Assembly: GCF_001679005.1 (NCBI RefSeq)
Contig: NZ_LXTW01000003.1
Coordinates: 248,930-312,929 of the forward strand
Direction: 5' to 3'
Source of the DNA: Moraxella nonliquefaciens
Lineage (GTDB): Bacteria > Pseudomonadota > Gammaproteobacteria > Pseudomonadales > Moraxellaceae
Length of the DNA stretch: 64,000 nt
In this document: positions 62,021 through 64,000 of the stretch, piece by piece
Position numbering within the stretch: the stretch's first letter is position 1
How the letters are laid out: each line of letters starts with the position of its first letter
Position numbers and translations under genes: made by a program
Notes under the pieces: generated by a model
Database searches by the model: none
What the model saw: the letters and a program-made list of their open reading frames with translations, nothing else
Told to the model about the DNA's origin: nothing

Positions 62021-63340
62021 ATGTGCAAAAGTGATGAAAAGGTTAGTATCAAAACCGTCAATAAGATGTTTGAATATCAGCTAACCATTCCTGATTACCA
62101 ACGCCCCTATAAATGGCAAACCAAGCACATCAAACAGCTTGTTGATGATATTTATTCTTATTTTATAAAGGACAAAACCCAAGAATGCCGTTTGGGTGTG
62201 ATTGTCTTGCATAAAGATGAAGGTAAAGATGAATATAACATCGTGGACGGGCAACAGCGACTGACCAGTTTGTTTTTATTGCTATATGTATTAAATGATA
62301 ACAAAAATCCATTTGGCGAACCTAATTTTCTTAACAATGAATTCAACCACAGTCAAAGTGTTGAGCATATCAAGCAAAATTATGAATACCTAAAAAGCTA
62401 TGTGGTGGATTTGGGTCTTAGTGATGATTTTAAGAACTTTATCCTTGACAAATGCACCTTTGCTACCGTTATTTTAACCGACATTGACGAAGCTTTTCAG
62501 TATTTTGATTCGCAAAACTCTCGTGGCAAAAGTTTGGAGGCTTATGATTTGTTAAAGGCGTATCATCTGCGAGAATTAAGGGGGCTTGCCAGTCCTGCCA
62601 TTCATCGCTTGGTGGAGCGTTGGGAGTATCAAGCTAATGAGACGATTTCGGCACCCAGAGATAGAGTTTGGTTAAAGCTGATTATCAATGATGTCTTATA
62701 TCGTCATCGGCGATGGCAATCTCATAAAGAAGCTGAGTTTTTTAACAAACAAAACGTGGATGTCTTTAAGGGGTTAAATCAACAAGAGCAGACAAAACAC
62801 CCAAAATTACAAGCCAGATATGCTCATGACGTGCAGATGAATGGGGTGATTTTAGATGGTGAATGGTTTTTTGATTATGTGGAACATTACAAGAATATGT
62901 ATGCCGATTTATTTGCTAAAGATGGTTTGTTAGATAATGGCATTTCAATTAATATACCAAATAAAAACATCAATTTATTTAACCATCTAAAAGAAAATGC
63001 CAAAGTAAATAAAGGCGATTATTTTTTATTTACGACATTTACTATTATGGTGATGATGTATTATGACAAATTTAGTGATTATGAGTTAAAAAATGCCGTT
63101 ATTAAGATTGCCAGATGGGTTTACTTTTTAAGGTTTTATAACGAGCGTATTTATTTTTCATCACTTGAAAACTATATTTTTAAATCAGGTAGTTTGTACC
63201 TTGCTTTGGGTCAAGCTGTTAAGCCAGAGCAGATATTAATGTTTGATATTGGCAGAACAAAGAAACGGACTAATAGTAAGAAAGTTACTTATTTAAATGA
63301 CCTGCTATCGGGTTTTTATGATGACACAACAGCCCAATAA
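62021..63340 (+). CDS. DUF262 protein (GmrSD-type), first of two
   Basis: A 439-residue protein with an N-terminal DUF262 domain. IPDYQRPYKW (residues 26-35) and the nucleotide-site motif D76-G-Q-Q-R-L-T82 are conserved, followed by the LLLYVL helix. The R-G-K-x-L-E-A-Y-D-L-L-K-A block is also typical. DUF262 is the NTPase/nuclease-associated domain of type IV restriction enzymes such as GmrS, often with a DUF1524 HNH domain. I do not see an HNH signature in the C-terminus here, which is rich in Phe/Tyr and Asn. A GGGAG site favours ATG 62021 over the one at 62009. The second copy follows 18 bases later. Confidence 0.8.
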   Translation: MCKSDEKVSIKTVNKMFEYQLTIPDYQRPYKWQTKHIKQLVDDIYSYFIKDKTQECRLGVIVLHKDEGKDEYNIVDGQQRLTSLFLLLYVLNDNKNPFGEPNFLNNEFNHSQSVEHIKQNYEYLKSYVVDLGLSDDFKNFILDKCTFATVILTDIDEAFQYFDSQNSRGKSLEAYDLLKAYHLRELRGLASPAIHRLVERWEYQANETISAPRDRVWLKLIINDVLYRHRRWQSHKEAEFFNKQNVDVFKGLNQQEQTKHPKLQARYAHDVQMNGVILDGEWFFDYVEHYKNMYADLFAKDGLLDNGISINIPNKNINLFNHLKENAKVNKGDYFLFTTFTIMVMMYYDKFSDYELKNAVIKIARWVYFLRFYNERIYFSSLENYIFKSGSLYLALGQAVKPEQILMFDIGRTKKRTNSKKVTYLNDLLSGFYDDTTAQ

Positions 63341-63358
63341 AAACTTAAGGAGAAAATC

Positions 63359-64000
63359 ATGAATAGCAATGATAACATCAAAGAATTTATAATCCAAGAA
63401 CTTTTTGCAGAAATGGATAATTATGTTATTCCTATCTATCAACGCAATTATGCTTGGTCGGATGATGAAGTTAGACAGATGATTAAGGACATACAAGAAT
63501 ATTACAAAACAAATAATGATAAGAGATATTATCTTGGGGCTTTAACGGTTAAAAAGCGTGCAGATAATGCTTTTGAGGTTATTGATGGACAACAAAGATT
63601 GACCACGCTGTTTTTGATTTTATCAGTTCTTAATCATTCTTTTAAATTAAATTTGTCTTTTGAACATCGCCAAAATTCAAGTGATGAACTTAATATCATT
63701 AAGAAACAAGGCGAATTAAATGGCAATAGTCAAATCTCTGTTATATATAACTACTTGCAAAAACAGTCATTTTCCGATAATTTCTTATCTGTTTTATTGA
63801 ATAACGTACAAATCATACGCACAGAAATTCCAGAAAACACCGATTTAAACCAATATTTTGAACGCATGAATAACCGTGGCGAGCAATTAGAACAGCATGA
63901 AGTCATCAAGGCGAAATTGATGAGTAAGCTGGATGTTGATGATAGAGCGGTATTTTCTGCGGTTTGGAATGCTTGTTCGGACATGAGTCGTTATGCGGTG
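63359..64000 (+). CDS. DUF262 protein, second of two (cut by the window end)
   Basis: The first 214 codons are visible and remain open to the last base. VIPIYQRNYAWSDDEVRQ and D76-G-Q-Q-R-L-T82 match the first copy in spacing (Asp76 in both), and the R-M-N-N-R-G-E-Q-L-E-x-H-E-V-I-K-A-K-L-M block follows. An AAGGAG site precedes the ATG, and the gap to the preceding gene is only 18 bases, so the pair is co-transcribed. Protein identity between copies is low, so they are old paralogues with separate roles, not a recent duplication. The rest of the gene, perhaps with an HNH domain, lies outside. Confidence 0.75.
   Translation, partial: MNSNDNIKEFIIQELFAEMDNYVIPIYQRNYAWSDDEVRQMIKDIQEYYKTNNDKRYYLGALTVKKRADNAFEVIDGQQRLTTLFLILSVLNHSFKLNLSFEHRQNSSDELNIIKKQGELNGNSQISVIYNYLQKQSFSDNFLSVLLNNVQIIRTEIPENTDLNQYFERMNNRGEQLEQHEVIKAKLMSKLDVDDRAVFSAVWNACSDMSRYAV

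Noticed and set aside
1..64000. tRNA or rRNA genes
   Set aside because: I found no T-arm GGTTCGAATCC-type sequence in a tRNA setting and no rRNA signature; small RNAs cannot be excluded by eye.

Overview
The window is a bacterial chromosome segment of moderate-to-low G+C. It most likely comes from Moraxella or a close relative in the Moraxellaceae. This rests on the gene set (FabI, YcgL, SspAB, a rplM-rpsI-petABC-sspAB block, ThiI with a rhodanese domain) and on overall protein character. It is not a database match, and the genus is an inference. No tRNA or rRNA gene and no CRISPR array was found.

Layout. 1-5.8 kb: end of scpB, a YoaK-type membrane protein, fabI, folE, dps, a membrane protein and serS. 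5.8-15.1 kb: a five-gene, same-strand accessory island between serS and tkt. It holds a DrmA-like helicase, a DrmB-like DUF1998 protein, a compact SF1 helicase, a 524-residue protein of unknown family and a NERD-domain nuclease. Helicase, DUF1998 protein and nuclease together resemble the core of the DISARM anti-phage system, but none of the methylase, PLD, SNF2 or DrmE partners is present. This is the main candidate for an undescribed system. 15.1-23.1 kb: tkt, an intact degV and an internally deleted degV copy, rsmD, mrdA and a DUF445 membrane protein. 23.2-28.5 kb: ccmF-ccmG-ccmH-ccmI (late cytochrome c maturation) and adk. 28.5-33.8 kb: the glycine cleavage genes gcvT, gcvH and gcvP behind a tandem glycine riboswitch, with a 39-residue lipoprotein gene between gcvT and gcvH. 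33.9-41.4 kb: ycgL, a small membrane protein, rpsF-rpsR-rplI, a NYN-LOTUS protein, metG and a membrane protein.

41.4-48 kb: a decayed IS3-family element that appears to sit inside a terminator hairpin, then the minus-strand block rplM-rpsI, petABC and sspA-sspB. 48.2-52.5 kb: ppk, ychJ and thiI. 52.5-53.2 kb: a convergent intergenic region with nine 17-bp tandem repeats, an A/T-rich stretch, two perfect DnaA boxes 12 bp apart and a 19-bp direct repeat. It looks like a replication-origin or DnaA-binding locus. 53.2-59.2 kb: a His-rich lipoprotein, a DUF441 membrane protein, ychF, a NhaC-type transporter, 5-formyl-THF cyclo-ligase and fumC. 59.3-64 kb: a second accessory region with a dispersed repeat, a decayed HigB-type toxin with its HTH antitoxin, a WYL regulator, an unrecognised protein and two consecutive DUF262 genes, the second running off the window.

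The housekeeping parts show normal operon logic: ATGA overlaps in ccm and drm, TGATG junctions in pet and ppk-ychJ, and hairpin terminators after folE, serS, tkt, adk, rplI, petC, rpsI, thiI and fumC. The two accessory regions sit between such blocks with no visible integrase or attachment site.
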